Shown here piece after piece: positions 42,689 through 53,434 of a stretch of 64,000 nt of DNA (positions are counted from its first letter, which is position 1; the number at the start of each line of letters is the position of its first letter). The notes under the pieces are model-generated. The model searched no databases, was not told the origin of the DNA, and saw only the letters and a list, made by a program, of their open reading frames with translations. The position numbers and the translations under genes were made by a program. This stretch comes from Hamiltosporidium tvaerminnensis. Its lineage: Eukaryota; Microsporidia; Dubosqiidae. The stretch covers positions 124,001 to 188,000 of the forward strand of contig CM061248.1 in the NCBI GenBank assembly GCA_022605425.2. Reading direction: 5' to 3'.

Positions 42689-43766
42689 AGAAGCTCAACT
42701 TGCAAAACTATATAACGAAATAGGAAAACGAAAACTCCATTCAAAGTTATATAATACAACGAAAAATGAGGTTGTAAGTGTTAGTGCCTCTTCAAGATGG
42801 CTAAAGAGAGGAAATATTAGGCCACGAAATGAAGCTGTGTTCTGCTATATCCAGGATAGAAATGTATTCTGGGGAGCAGATGGTGTGTGTCAACATTGCG
42901 GGAAGTCTGGTAAGACTGTAGATCATCTAGTAATTAGATGTGATAAAATGCTAGGCGATGATTACACTAGACGGCATAATGAAGTGGTTAGATGCCTACA
43001 CCTACTTCTTATAAATAGATATAAGTTTAAGTCTTCAAAACGAATAAGGAGTCACTCAGTTCAAGAAATTCTTGATAATGAGTATGCAGAGATAAGAGTG
43101 GACACCAGAATTAGAAAATGATGTTAAAATTCGGAATAACAGACCGGACATATTTATTTTAGATAAGAAGAAGAATAAGATAACACTCATTGAAGTAGGA
43201 ATCACTTCCCAAGATTCACTTCAAATAGTTGAAACTGAAAAACTTAGGAAGTATGACCTGCTAGCTAATGAGTTAGGTCTTATTTATAAGTGTAGTGTTG
43301 AGATAATCCCTTATGTGATGACCTGGGACGGTATTGTGACAAAATACCATAAATCTTATCTTAAAAGACTAGAAATACCCATGAATGTAGAGGCATACAT
43401 TCAGTCTATAGTACTTAAGAAAACAGTCGAAACAATTTCCTTTGATCGACGAAGAGGACTTGAGTCAGGACTAAATGCCGAAGAGAGCTGGGAGAGAGCG
43501 TCAATGGGTGTTATTATGAGATCAGAGATGCATGAGGAACCAATACCCCCTTTAAAAGAAGCGAAAAGAGAGGAAGATGGTGTTAAAACTTTTAAAACCA
43601 AAAAATAATACACCCCTTATTTCACAAGGAGGAACCACTTTGGAGGAACCGACCAATAACATAAATGAAGAGTCGGATTTGGAAGAAGAGACAAAAGTGG
43701 TTAAAGAGGTATAGAAAACATATAAAAATGGTAAAAATATTTTAACCCAGAATTTTATTAAATATG
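42689..43766 (+). mobile_element. 5'-truncated R2/R4-type retrotransposon with best-preserved endonuclease
   Basis: 1078 bp flanked by an exact 12-bp duplication TTAAAGCTTTTG (42677-42688, 43767-43778). It contains the zinc knuckle and restriction-like endonuclease part and the 3' UTR. The frame is interrupted by a one-base insertion at about 43110-43118 (one extra A against the 3.8-kb copy). The ACGAAATAG amber motif is at 42716-42724. Confidence 0.92.
42837..43608 (+). pseudogene. C-terminal zinc knuckle and restriction-like endonuclease of the truncated retrotransposon
   Basis: Frame 1 (to 43121) has a clean CX2CX8HX4C knuckle: CQHCGKSGKTVDHLVIRC. Frame 2 (from about 43117 to 43608) has RPDIFILDKKK ... 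LIEVGIT, the PD-(D/E)xK core with the glutamate intact, then a Lys/Glu-rich tail. In R2/R4 elements this module nicks the target DNA. Broken by one frameshift and lacking RT. Confidence 0.88.
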
Positions 43767-43778
43767 TTAAAGCTTTTG

Positions 43779-43967
43779 CTTGTAAAAATCTTAGTAGTAA
43801 AGAAATCAAAAGAAAATATACTTTTTTTATTTTGTACTATCTAAGATTTTTAAACTGATAAAAATATTTTAATAAAGTTGGAATTTTAATTTGAAAAAAT
43901 GTAAAAGTGAATTCTTGAATTATAAAAGGAAATGAAAGATGGTTTTCCAGTCAATTTTTTTGGTTAT
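43779..43967. other. short AT-rich spacer
   Basis: Nothing recognised between the two retroelements. Confidence 0.4.
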
Positions 43968-43983
43968 ATTTACTCCTTAAAGT

Positions 43984-44724
43984 TCATGAATAAGAACTTT
44001 ATTTAAAAGTATCACATCTTTTTTAAAATAGTGGCAAGTGTTATATTTGTTTTTATGACATTAACGCAGTTCTAGGTTTAACATAAATGACTGCTACCCC
44101 AACACTCCATCGGTAACCCCTGCGATACCTACGTCCCAAAGCCTTTCATCTACCAGGTGTGTAGAACCTAATTACTAGGCGAGATAGTTGCCCGGAGTTC
44201 GTTAATGTACGTTGCATGGAGTGTGATCGAAGGCCGAGGCCCCCCCTGGGCTCCCCCAAGACTATGCAGCATTCCCACTTACTCTACACTTTCTGAACCC
44301 AATAAACTTCTAGCTAAGATATATTTCAGAGATTTACATGGGGTCCACCTAGACAGTGCAATGTCATACCAACAGGTATAACCTGCTACTTAGCTTCCTG
44401 GCTTTATATGGTTTTTGTTTTGTATCTCCCAGGCGCTAAGTCTTCTAACCCGAGTGAGCAAGGCTAGGTTTCCATGCTTTTACATGGCAATTACCTACAT
44501 TTCAGCTGCGGTCTGCAATCTGGTTACATAAAAAACTACAAATAAATTTGTAGAAAAAGTTTCTCCATCTCTTAGACCTCCCCTCCTCATAACAACTCCC
44601 ATGGAACAACCAAAGATGTAGTGTGGTTTTATTCCCACCAAAAATCCAAACAATGATCTCACACCAAGTTTCACACACTCATTGCCAAGCAGAAAGTTTT
44701 TTATGTGGTTATCCTCCCTCCACA
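43984..44724 (-). mobile_element. ~740-bp retroposon family, full copy with 16-bp target duplication
   Basis: 741 bp on the minus strand, flanked by an exact 16-bp duplication ATTTACTCCTTAAAGT (43968-43983 and 44725-44740). Near-identical to 25550-26284 over the whole length. It starts at the same head (GTGGAGGGAGGATAACCACA) and has the shared open frame (44725-44495). The good conservation of two copies suggests fairly recent activity. Confidence 0.9.
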
Positions 44725-44725
44725 A
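44495..44725 (-). CDS. small conserved ORF inside the ~740-bp retroposon, unknown
   Basis: Up to 76 codons, starting at the element head. The same frame is open in the copy at 26005-26238 for at least 54 shared codons, with few changes (VRSLFGFL.GI.PHYIFGCSMGVV, then a GL..GETFSTNLFVVFYVTRLQTAAE block). Its first residues (EDNHIKNFLLGNEC) are echoed in the 70-codon frame of the short repeat at 3815-4027. I recognise no domain. It may be a chance frame, so whether a protein is made is open. Confidence 0.3.
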   Translation of the reverse strand: MWREDNHIKNFLLGNECVKLGVRSLFGFLVGIKPHYIFGCSMGVVMRRGGLRDGETFSTNLFVVFYVTRLQTAAEM

Positions 44726-44740
44726 TTTACTCCTTAAAGT

Positions 44741-44899
44741 AAATATTAATTAGGGTTATTTTTAAATTGGTATGAATGCAATTACGTTTATACATTATCC
44801 AATAGAAATTTGGTATAAAAAAGTAGAAATTTAATTTTTGTCAGCAAAAATAAAATATTTGGTTTTTTTAATTATGAAAAATATTTTTATTGCATAAAA
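44741..44899. other. spacer before the coiled-coil gene
   Basis: AT-rich; no CCC motif. Confidence 0.4.
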
Positions 44900-45540
44900 A
44901 TGAAGAACAAACCTGCATTTCTATTTGAAAATAATCTAAAGAGTAAAGAACTGAGTATACCGTTTCATAAGCAAATCAAAACGAAGAAAGACGAGTTATG
45001 TGAGGAGTTAAATATTATATTGGAAGATATGGAAAATGAAAACTTTGAAGAAGATGTAAACAATGAAATAAATGAGAATTTGGAAAATGAAGAAAATGCG
45101 AAAGTTAAAGATATGAAAGTTGAAGATATGAAAGATAACGATTTGAAAAATGAGGATATGAAAAGTTGAGGATAGTAAAAGGTAACCATATGAAAGTTGA
45201 GGATAAAATTCCGAGTGACGGGGAAGATTCTATAATAAACTACTGGTATTGGGGAAACTTCTTTGTTACCAGATTTTGATACTTTTATATCTAAAAGTAT
45301 ATTTTTGCCTAAGAAAAATGAACTAATTAAAGATAATAATTTTAATGAAAATTTGTAAAAGTACAATACAAAGTGAGAAATCAAGAGAAAATAGTTCTTT
45401 GATATCTGAAAATAATTTTAATAAAATTTGTAAAAGTACAATACAAAGTGAGAAATCAAGAGAAAATAGTTCTTTGATATCTGAAAATAATTTTAAGTAA
45501 AATTTGTAAAAGGGAAAGACAATTCAATCTAGAGAGTGAA
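44900..45540 (+). pseudogene. probable N-terminal part of the coiled-coil gene, broken by indels
   Basis: An 89-codon acidic/lysine-rich frame (44900-45169, with repeats of the type KVEDMK and NDLKNEDMK) is followed by short open pieces in changing frames to 45540. One of them has LLPDFDTFISKSIFLPKK. Then come 75-bp tandem units encoding KICKSTIQSEKSREN and SSLISENNFN. Frame changes near 45157, 45190 and 45240-45250 and at 45497 prevent one reading. The last unit joins, in frame, directly to the long ORF at 45544. I think this was one gene of about 680 codons; errors or decay are both possible. Confidence 0.5.
45348..45510 (+). repeat. 75-bp coding tandem repeat with one 76-bp unit
   Basis: Units start AAAATTTGTAAAAG at 45348, 45423 and 45499. 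The first period is 75 (25 codons) and the second is 76, which shifts the frame by one. Confidence 0.9.
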
Positions 45541-45543
45541 AAT

Positions 45544-46950
45544 ATGCTAATTAAGGAACAGTCAAATCGTGAAAATCAATGTTTAGATTTTTTAGAAGAT
45601 TTTATGGTAAATTTACCTTGCCGGGTTAAAAAATTGAGAGAGTATTGGAGATATTTAGAAAATGAAATTAAAATTTATAAAAAAAAATATATAGATTTAG
45701 AAAAATCGTATAATTCTACAAAATTTCTATGTGAAAATAAGACAAAAGAAAATTACAATTTGCAATCCAATATCAAAATGTTAGAAAATGAAACTCATAA
45801 ACTTAAAGATGAAAATTATAAGTTTACTACTGAGGTAGGTGTTCTTAGAAATGCATCTGATCAAATGAAAAATGACTTTAAAATGTTAGAAAATTTAAAT
45901 TTTAATTTGAATGAGCAAATAAAAAATGCCAATTATAAAAACAAAGTACTTTTAATCAATAAATTATTGGCTAAAAAAATCATTACCGATTCATTTTTTT
46001 TAAATGAAATTGTTTCATCAAAACTTACCAATTCCATGAATGAAAACAAGATTTTGGAACTTAAAGTGAAAAATATAAACATTAAATTAGACACTGAAAA
46101 AAACCATGTAGATTGTTTATTAGATACAATTAGAAATCTAGAGGATGAAGTTTTAGAATACAAAAAGAAATATTTTAACGATTTTTTTATTTTTAATACA
46201 GAAATTCAAGAAAAAAATATTAAATTTTCTGAATTGAAAAATAATTCAGATAAAGATACATCAAAGATATTTGAACTAACAAATTTAAACAAAAAATTTG
46301 AAGCGAAAATAAATAATAGCAAAGAAACCACGAAGGTGCTTGAAAAATCTCTATTAGATTTAAAAAATGAAAAAAATACCTTAGAAAATGAATTAAATGT
46401 TTTAAAGATAAATGAAGATAAACACAATACTCACCGAAAAGATTTGACTACAGAAATAGACAAACTAAAAGCTATAATTGAGGAAAATGAAAGCAAAATA
46501 AAATATTTAGAAAAAGAAAATGAAAAAAATATATTGGAAAAATCAAAATCAACCAAAATAATTCAAACAAAAACTTTTAATGAAAATGTTCTTTTAAAAA
46601 ATAAATTGCATGGAATAGAAAATCTTTTTCATAAAGAAAAGCGTAAAAATATTTTTTTGGTAAATTTAATACAAAAAATACAAACAGAAACTCAATCTTT
46701 AGAAAACGAAGTCAATTTTATAATTGACAATGTCTTTGAAAATACCAAAATATTCAAATTAGAATTTAATAATTTAATAAAATCGCATAAGAATGAAATG
46801 GAAAAAACAAAAAGTAATTCTGAAAGAAAAATCAAAGCACTAAACCTAGAACTTAGAAAATATAAGAAAAATTTAAAAAGTAAAAAAGTTAAACCCTCAG
46901 TTGAAGAACCACTGGATTCTGATCTTTGGAGTGTGTTTAATGAAGAATAA
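45544..46950 (+). CDS. long coiled-coil protein, unknown
   Basis: 468 codons from the ATG at 45544; the frame is open further upstream into the 75-bp repeats (at least to about 45500), so the ATG may be internal. The sequence is almost entirely heptad-like, rich in K, E, N and L (for example KKLREYWRYLENEIKIYKKKY, then LKNEKNTLENELNVLKINEDK, and a C-terminal basic stretch before SDLWSVFNEE). It resembles structural or spindle-pole/tether-like coiled coils, but low-complexity coiled coils do not allow assignment. No signal peptide or membrane segment. No CCC motif precedes it. Confidence 0.7.
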   Translation: MLIKEQSNRENQCLDFLEDFMVNLPCRVKKLREYWRYLENEIKIYKKKYIDLEKSYNSTKFLCENKTKENYNLQSNIKMLENETHKLKDENYKFTTEVGVLRNASDQMKNDFKMLENLNFNLNEQIKNANYKNKVLLINKLLAKKIITDSFFLNEIVSSKLTNSMNENKILELKVKNINIKLDTEKNHVDCLLDTIRNLEDEVLEYKKKYFNDFFIFNTEIQEKNIKFSELKNNSDKDTSKIFELTNLNKKFEAKINNSKETTKVLEKSLLDLKNEKNTLENELNVLKINEDKHNTHRKDLTTEIDKLKAIIEENESKIKYLEKENEKNILEKSKSTKIIQTKTFNENVLLKNKLHGIENLFHKEKRKNIFLVNLIQKIQTETQSLENEVNFIIDNVFENTKIFKLEFNNLIKSHKNEMEKTKSNSERKIKALNLELRKYKKNLKSKKVKPSVEEPLDSDLWSVFNEE

Positions 46951-47469
46951 TAAATTATTATTTAAATAGTTTTATATTGTAAATTTAATCTTAAACTTTG
47001 ACTTATTGTGAAAATAAAAATATCCTTAAAATAGTTTATATTCTAAATTAAATCTTAAATTTTAACTTATATTAAAAATTAAAATATCCTTAAAATGCTT
47101 ATCTTATAAAATAGTTCTGTGATTAAAATTTATTAATTAAATTCAGATTAAAAATACCCTTTTAATGCTTACCTTATAAAATATTTTTGAGAATAAAAAT
47201 TTATTTAATTAAATTCATATTAATAAAATACCCTTAAAATAATCTTGAAAGACTTATGACGGATGATTTAAAGAAATATTTAGAACAATAAAAAGTATAG
47301 AACTATGTAAAATATACACAAATTATATTTAAATCTAAAAAATCAAGTTTGGCTGTAGAATGGTTTATATGGAAATTTAATAATTATGAAACCAATGAAA
47401 AAAAATATATTTATAAAGTAAATATGACACTTAGAAACATAAATTGACAAAAATTTAACTAATACCATT
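46951..47469. other. intergenic with imperfect tandem units
   Basis: From about 46960 to 47240, imperfect units of roughly 60 bp contain AAAATATCCTTAAAAT and TTAAATTCAGATTAA-type words. No gene. Confidence 0.5.
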
Positions 47470-48150
47470 AATTTTTAACAGTAAAGCATATGGCATGTTG
47501 CTTTCTTGATATTGACGCAGTTCTAGGTTTAATATGGATGATACCTTTACAAAACACCATTGGTAGCCCATATATATTTACATAAAAATTTTAATAAGAA
47601 AACTGTTTAGAACCTACTAGATAGACGAGATATTTTTCGAGAATTGTTAATTCTCGTTTATCGGAGGATTATGAAGTAGAGAATCTCCTTGGGCTTCTCG
47701 ACGCAAGCAGCATTCACATTTACCTTATACTTACTTAACCGAATAAATCACCACCTAATATATATCTCGGAGACATATATAGGACCACCTAGACGTTTCA
47801 ATATCCTACACATAGGTAAATACTACTTACTCTTCCTGAAATTCCAAAGCAAATGTTTTTTTTATCTCTACAGAGATCAGATTCTTTCCAAGACCAAAAG
47901 GGCTAGTTTTCCATGTTTTTACATTGCAATTCTTACAAATATAATCCGGTTTTCACTCAATTCCATAAAAAACCACAAAACAACTTTACAAAAATTTTAT
48001 CATTTTTATACACGTTCTCTTCCATAAAAAATACTTAGAATTTTCGAAAAAAATGATGGTTTTTATTCCACCAGAATTATAAACATTTATTTCAAAACAA
48101 TTTTACCTAATTATTACCAAGAAAATGGTTTTAATTTTGTTATTTGCCTT
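47470..48150 (-). mobile_element. diverged copy of the ~740-bp retroposon family
   Basis: Same landmark order on the plus strand as 43984-44724: GACGCAGTTCTAGGTTTAAT, ATGGATGAT, TAGAACCTA, CGGAGGATTATG, TATATCTCGGAGAC, CCATGTTTTTACATTGCAATT, then ATTATTACCAAG. Decayed, and the 112-codon plus-strand frame at 47689-48027 is an accident of this copy. Confidence 0.75.
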
Positions 48151-48224
48151 TCATATAATAGACAAATAAGATGTATAATTTATTTTTTTAAATCTTAAAT
48201 TAGTGAAATTTTAATTATGAGTTT

Positions 48225-48720
48225 TAGTTTGAATTATTAGCAAATGAGTTAGGTCTTATTTATAAATTAAGTGTTGAAATAATTTTTTAAGTGATGAAAT
48301 GGGGCAGTATCGTAAGAAAATACCATAAGACGTATGTTAAAAAGAATACAAATACCCATAAATATAGAGGCTAGTCAGTGGTGCTCAGGAAGATAGTCGA
48401 GACAATTTCTTTTGATCAACGAAGAGTACCTGTATCGGAACAAAATGCCGAATAGAGTTTAGGGGAAGCGTCATTAGGTGTCGACGAAAGAGTCGAGAAG
48501 CATAAAGAACCATCACCCCTTTAAAAAAAGTGAATATCCAGGAAGATGGTGTTAAAAAAGAAAATCCCAAAAACATTTTGCTTTTTATTTTCGATAACGT
48601 AGCCACAGTGAAAGAATCGACAATAAACAGGAAGGAAAACTCCGCTTTAGGAGAGGATAACTAAGTGGTTAAAATAATGTAAAAGAGACAGATTTTTTAA
48701 CTTAGAATGTAATAAACTTA
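48225..48720 (+). mobile_element. 5'-truncated, diverged copy of the R2/R4-type retrotransposon
   Basis: Collinear with 43266-43760 (GCAAATGAGTTAGGTCTTAT, TCGTAAGAAAATACCATAAG, TCTTTTGATCAACGAAGAG). Flanked by an exact 12-bp duplication AATTATGAGTTT at 48213-48224 and 48721-48732, even though the element itself has drifted. No open frame. Confidence 0.88.
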
Positions 48721-48732
48721 AATTATGAGTTT

Positions 48733-49751
48733 ATAATTATTTCAAACTGATTTGAAAAAAAATGTTTAAAAAAAAGCAAATATAAGAAAGGCAGTAATCT
48801 TAAAGGTGAAAATGACAATAAAATATATCATTCTCCGATAAAAAGTTTTATCAAACTTAAATATTCAAATTTGAAGGTCCGCGAGAAAGTAAAAGTTTAA
48901 AAATCGTTTTGCAAATGGAATAAAAAGATATAAAATTTAATCATAAATTTAATTAACTAGAAATGATCCGTTTGAATTGGTAATTCCTTCAGATGACTAA
49001 AATCTGGAAGTATCAAGTCGAGTGACAGAAGAGATCTTCTTTTAAATCCAAGGTATTTACGAATGCTAAGCAACGAAAATAATGTGTAAATATTTTGGTA
49101 ATTTTAATAATAAGTTAAACATTTACAATAAGCATGAAAAAAAAATCTGTATAACATTATTAAACTAAAAAATTAGGTATTTTGTTGCCTGAATCTAGTT
49201 AATATAAATAATTCGAAGATATTGTATCAAATAGAGGTAAAGATTCCATTTGGTTATGACGTTCTCGAAATAAAATCTTAAAACAAGAAGAATATCAGAA
49301 TATAACCCGTTCACAAAATTCTAGGTCAAAGCTTGATTATTTATTTGAATAAGAAAATAGAAAAAATAAAGCGTTGAAATCAGAATTATTTCACTTAGTC
49401 AAACCCTAATGAGATTATTGAGACTAAAAAGACGAAAAATTAAAACTAGTTAATAAGATATTTACGTCTGGTTCCATTAATTTGTTTTCAAGTATTTATT
49501 TATGAGATAACAGAATTTAATATCCACAAAATATCATCATAGGAGGCTCCTTAAATATGATTAAATATTATAAGATTAAGATATTTAATATAGTCAATCA
49601 TGTTTAAAAAGTTAGAAAAAAATGTGGTTTGGACCGAAATAGAAGATAGAGTAAAAATCAAAAGCCCACTAAATTCCTAAAAAGGATTCTGAATGTAATC
49701 TATGAAGCAAATACACAGGAAGCTTATATACGTTATTACATATATGCAGAC
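48733..49751. other. intergenic, nothing firm
   Basis: AT-rich. Slightly higher complexity at 49180-49420 is unidentified. No gene. Confidence 0.45.
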
Positions 49752-49960
49752 AGATGGAGACTAACCAACTTAAAAACTATCTGTTTGGCAATGAGAATGT
49801 AGAATTGATGTGAAAATCATACTTGGTATTTTTGTAAAATATAAACACCACTGGATCTATAGGCCGATCCCTTATAATCCGGAGTTATAACAGATTAGAA
49901 GAAATAAATGGAAAACTTCTATTAGTTCATCTTCGTACGCCTATAGGTAAAAGAAGAGTA
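49752..49960 (+). mobile_element. short (~220 bp) SINE-like repeat, copy 4 (plus strand)
   Basis: Head GATGGAGACTAACCAACTTA, then TTTGGCAATGAG, GCCGATCCCTTATAATCCGG and TTAGTTCATCTTCGTACG, which is the order of copy 2 on the opposite strand. Broken frame. Confidence 0.6.
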
Positions 49961-50719
49961 CAACAAGCAGACATATATATGCAAAATAACAAGAAACCAT
50001 TTAAATAATCAACATCATTGTCCCTTTCATTATGAATGAAAAAAATGCATCAACTTTAAGTATAGAAGAAAATTTAAATAACAAGAACAAGCTAAATTAT
50101 CTGCAGAGTAATAATTTGAAGAAAACAAATATAAAGAAAAATATTTTATTATGAAATATATTATATCCTATAAAATATATAGTATGATACAGCCTACAAT
50201 TTTTAAAAGATATATAAAAATATATCTAATATACTCTAACCCACTTCAAAGAATTTATAAACGATGCCATACAACCAATATAATTGTAAATAAATGTATT
50301 TTTAATTTTAGCTAAACACATATTAAATTAAATTTAACGGAATAAATTTTTAGAAACTTTTATATTCAACTAACAATTTATTCGTTTTTAATATAAAAAA
50401 TAATATAAAGAAAAATGAACAATCTAATCATCTCTAAAGTATAATTCACCTATAATAAAACTTGGATTTAAAATAAATCAAAGACAAAGCAAATTTATAA
50501 AATCTAAATATTTTTAAATCAAAAAAATTATTTCTTAAATTTTAAAAGTAAAAAATAGTAAAAATAGTTAAAATAGTAAAAATAGTAAAAATAGTAAAAA
50601 TGGCTAAAATAGTAAAAAATAGTTAAAAGAGTTAAAATATTTAAAAGCAATAGAAATGGTTAAAAGAGTTAAAATAGTAAAAAGCAATAGAAATATAGTT
50701 TTGAGAAATTTTATTTTTT
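49961..50719. other. AT-rich region downstream of the Sir2 gene, with a short-unit repeat
   Basis: At about 50545-50695 there is a run of AAAATAGTAAAAATAGT-like units (roughly 9-11 bp). No gene. Confidence 0.55.
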
Positions 50720-53335
50720 TTACTTTTCATTTGTCTCTTTACTTACCACCTTTGTAAATGCTTTGATTCCTTTTTCTTTTGTAGGTTCTCCAACAACAAA
50801 ACTACCTTCTCGTTTATAATCTTCACTATTTTCTGTCGTAAGTGGTTTTTTATTATCAACTGGTTCACTGATAACTTCTGATTCGTTTATTTTCTGTTTA
50901 GAAGCAGGTATACTCTTTTTCTTCTTATTACCGGTCTTTTTAGTTGTTCTGTAATAGGAAGTACTGAATCTTTTACTAGATTTTCTTTTTGGCCTGGTTT
51001 TGATAGCCACATCCTGTTCCTGTTCATCCTCGGTTTTTTCATCCCCTGTATGATTTATTGATGATTCAATTTGACTTTCTGAAATTTTTATTTCTGGTTC
51101 ATTTACTTCATGAAATTCCTTTTCATCAATTAATTCACCATAACACTGATCTTCTTCGACAGGAGAATTATTTTCATCAATAATTATTTCAGGTGAGAAA
51201 AAATATTCAGTCTGCTTTTCTTCTTCACTTTCTTGATCTACCGAGTCTGTCTCTTCAACAGTGTATTCTCTTATAACATTGGTGTCTGCTTCTGAACAGT
51301 TTAGGTTTTCCGTATTTGAATACTTTGACATAAAACAGTTGCTACTTTCAGTATTGCTATCCACATAATCTACCTTGTTTACTGTCTCTGGCTTACTTTC
51401 CATAATATAAGCATTAGAAGACAAATCTGCAATATTTCTTACGACATTTTTAACATCATCAATACTAATCTTTAAATTTTCCTGTGTCTTTTTCTTTTCT
51501 GTATTTCCATTTTCTTCATTCTTTTCATCACTTTGTTCTCCCATTTTTAGATCATCACAATCCATACCTTCTATCTTTGAAGATTCACATTTATCAAAGA
51601 TAAATAGTTTCTCTTCTGATGAATCAGAATGAACTTTAGTTATCGCAGAATATTCATTGGTAAAAATTATTTCTGACTTGTTTTTCATTTTTTGTTTGGT
51701 ATTGTTTTTATTTTTATTTTTAACAAAATTTGAAACTTTGGTTTCATTTTCAAAATTTTTTGTGTTTAAATTTGTTTCAGAAATTTTATTTTGAATTTGT
51801 TTTTCATGAAAATTGTTTGAATTTATAGAAAATTCTTTGTTTTTTATAAAATTTTTGTTTTTTATTTCTGGTTTTTTCTTTATTTTAATGGTGAAAGGTT
51901 TTTTAGGTGTTGATAACTCCTGGATTTTTGATAGGTATTTACATGTTTTAACCTTTGATTCAGATGAAATAATAATTTCCTTATAAACATCTTTTTTATT
52001 TTCCACTTGTATTTCCTTTATAATTTCTTTTTTAATGTCCTCTTGGGTTTCCTTTATAATATCCCCTTGGGTTTCCTTATAAACATCTTTTTTACTCTCC
52101 ACTTGAGTTTCCTTTATAATCTCCTCTTGGGTTTCGTTTTTAATTTCTTTTTCAATTTCTTTTTCACTTTCTTTTTTATTATCCTCAAAGATATCTTTTT
52201 TATTTTCAATTTCCTTACAAATACCTTTTTTCATTTCCTTATAAACATCTTTTTTAATTTCCTTACAAATTTCTTTTTTTGTTTCCTCTTTGATTTCCTT
52301 TTTAATTCCTTTTTGTACTTTCGGTTGGTCTATTGACTTTTCAAGGCTTTTGTTTTGTGAAATTGTAAGTTTATCAAGCGATTTACGTATATTTTTTTCA
52401 TTTTTGGTTGTTTCTTTAATTTTAAGAATTGAACTGTGTGATTCGTTGGTTTCAATTGGTTTTGTTTCTAACAAATTCAATATTTCTTTACAAAACTCAT
52501 CACAGTCACCTTTCCATTGAAAATCAAAAACATCTTTAAATTCACTTCTAGGTTCTTCTTTATTAACATAAATCGATACTCCTTTGTTATTTCGATTAGA
52601 AAATCCAAAATATTTAACAATTTTTTTAATTCCATAAATTTGTAAACTGGTTCCCATAACAATAAAAAGATTTAAATCTGTGTCTTTGGAAACCATTTCA
52701 GATATAAAACTACTTTCAGGATGTGACTGATAATAATGTATAATTGTAGTATTCATAACACCAATTGGTGTACTTCGTTGATGATTTTCTTTTCTTTTTT
52801 TTTCTCTTTCCAAACAATTTATGCATTCAATTTCTTCAGATATTTTAAATTTTAAATTTTCCGTTTTTGTAAAAGGAATTTGATATCCACAATATGAACA
52901 TTTTAAAAATTTCATATTTCCGTGTAAATAAATTATTTCTGTATTTTTACTTTCTTTAGAAAATATCAACCCTGCTTTTTCTTCTAATCCATCAATATTT
53001 TGTGTGTAAATATGCATTTTTTTATTAAAATTTTTATATTTTACAAAAAAATTGTGTGTCTCTGTCGGTTTAGACTCGTCAGTAAGTTCTTTCAATTTAT
53101 AAATAAATTTTAAATATTTTGGACGCGTTTCAGGTTGTATAGAATACCGATACGTAAAAAGATCAGATCCTTGTACTTTCAAACTTTGCTTAATTTCGTT
53201 AAAAATACCATTTTTTGATCTAAAATCTGGAATACCACTATTTACAGAAATACCAGCACCAGTAATTATTACTACTCGTTTGTTATTAAAAATCTTATAA
53301 TTTTCCCGGACCCATTTACAATCTATAAATTGCAT
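50720..53335 (-). CDS. Sir2-family NAD-dependent deacylase, Hst3/Hst4-like, with a long charged tail
   Basis: 871 aa from the ATG at 53335. An in-frame upstream extension begins only with TTG, and a CCC motif lies just before this ATG, so I prefer it. Sirtuins use NAD+ to remove acyl groups; Hst3/4 act on histone H3 K56 in yeast. Seen in residues 1 to about 300: GAGIS (26-30) and GIPDFRS (34-40) in the NAD site, TQNID (111-115), the catalytic His (138, YLHGN), zinc cysteines C146/C149 and C171/C174, and GTS (228-230). The pattern after the zinc loop (GVMNTTIIHYYQSHPE ... LFIVMGTSLQIYGIKKIVKYF) is of the Hst3/4 type. The remaining ~570 aa is K/E-rich with repeated KKDVYKE and IIKETQ units, then acidic and basic Ser-rich stretches. 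Such a tail is unusual for the family. Confidence 0.85.
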   Translation of the reverse strand: MQFIDCKWVRENYKIFNNKRVVIITGAGISVNSGIPDFRSKNGIFNEIKQSLKVQGSDLFTYRYSIQPETRPKYLKFIYKLKELTDESKPTETHNFFVKYKNFNKKMHIYTQNIDGLEEKAGLIFSKESKNTEIIYLHGNMKFLKCSYCGYQIPFTKTENLKFKISEEIECINCLEREKKRKENHQRSTPIGVMNTTIIHYYQSHPESSFISEMVSKDTDLNLFIVMGTSLQIYGIKKIVKYFGFSNRNNKGVSIYVNKEEPRSEFKDVFDFQWKGDCDEFCKEILNLLETKPIETNESHSSILKIKETTKNEKNIRKSLDKLTISQNKSLEKSIDQPKVQKGIKKEIKEETKKEICKEIKKDVYKEMKKGICKEIENKKDIFEDNKKESEKEIEKEIKNETQEEIIKETQVESKKDVYKETQGDIIKETQEDIKKEIIKEIQVENKKDVYKEIIISSESKVKTCKYLSKIQELSTPKKPFTIKIKKKPEIKNKNFIKNKEFSINSNNFHEKQIQNKISETNLNTKNFENETKVSNFVKNKNKNNTKQKMKNKSEIIFTNEYSAITKVHSDSSEEKLFIFDKCESSKIEGMDCDDLKMGEQSDEKNEENGNTEKKKTQENLKISIDDVKNVVRNIADLSSNAYIMESKPETVNKVDYVDSNTESSNCFMSKYSNTENLNCSEADTNVIREYTVEETDSVDQESEEEKQTEYFFSPEIIIDENNSPVEEDQCYGELIDEKEFHEVNEPEIKISESQIESSINHTGDEKTEDEQEQDVAIKTRPKRKSSKRFSTSYYRTTKKTGNKKKKSIPASKQKINESEVISEPVDNKKPLTTENSEDYKREGSFVVGEPTKEKGIKAFTKVVSKETNEK

Positions 53336-53341
53336 TTCTAA

Positions 53342-53344
53342 GGG
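53342..53344 (-). promoter_or_regulatory. CCC start-proximal signal of the Sir2 gene
   Basis: CCC on the minus strand 6 bases before the ATG at 53335. It helps to choose this start over the upstream TTG. Confidence 0.55.
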
Positions 53345-53434
53345 TTTTTTTTTCTTTTTTTTTCTTTTTTGGAGGGATTTTTTAATAAAAAAAAAGATTT
53401 TCAAATACAAATTTTAAAATCATTTATAAATTTT

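Noticed and set aside
52007-52520. Phe/Leu-rich plus-strand frames opposite the Sir2 tail
   Set aside because: Antisense of K/E repeats gives F/L-rich artefacts. Not a membrane protein.
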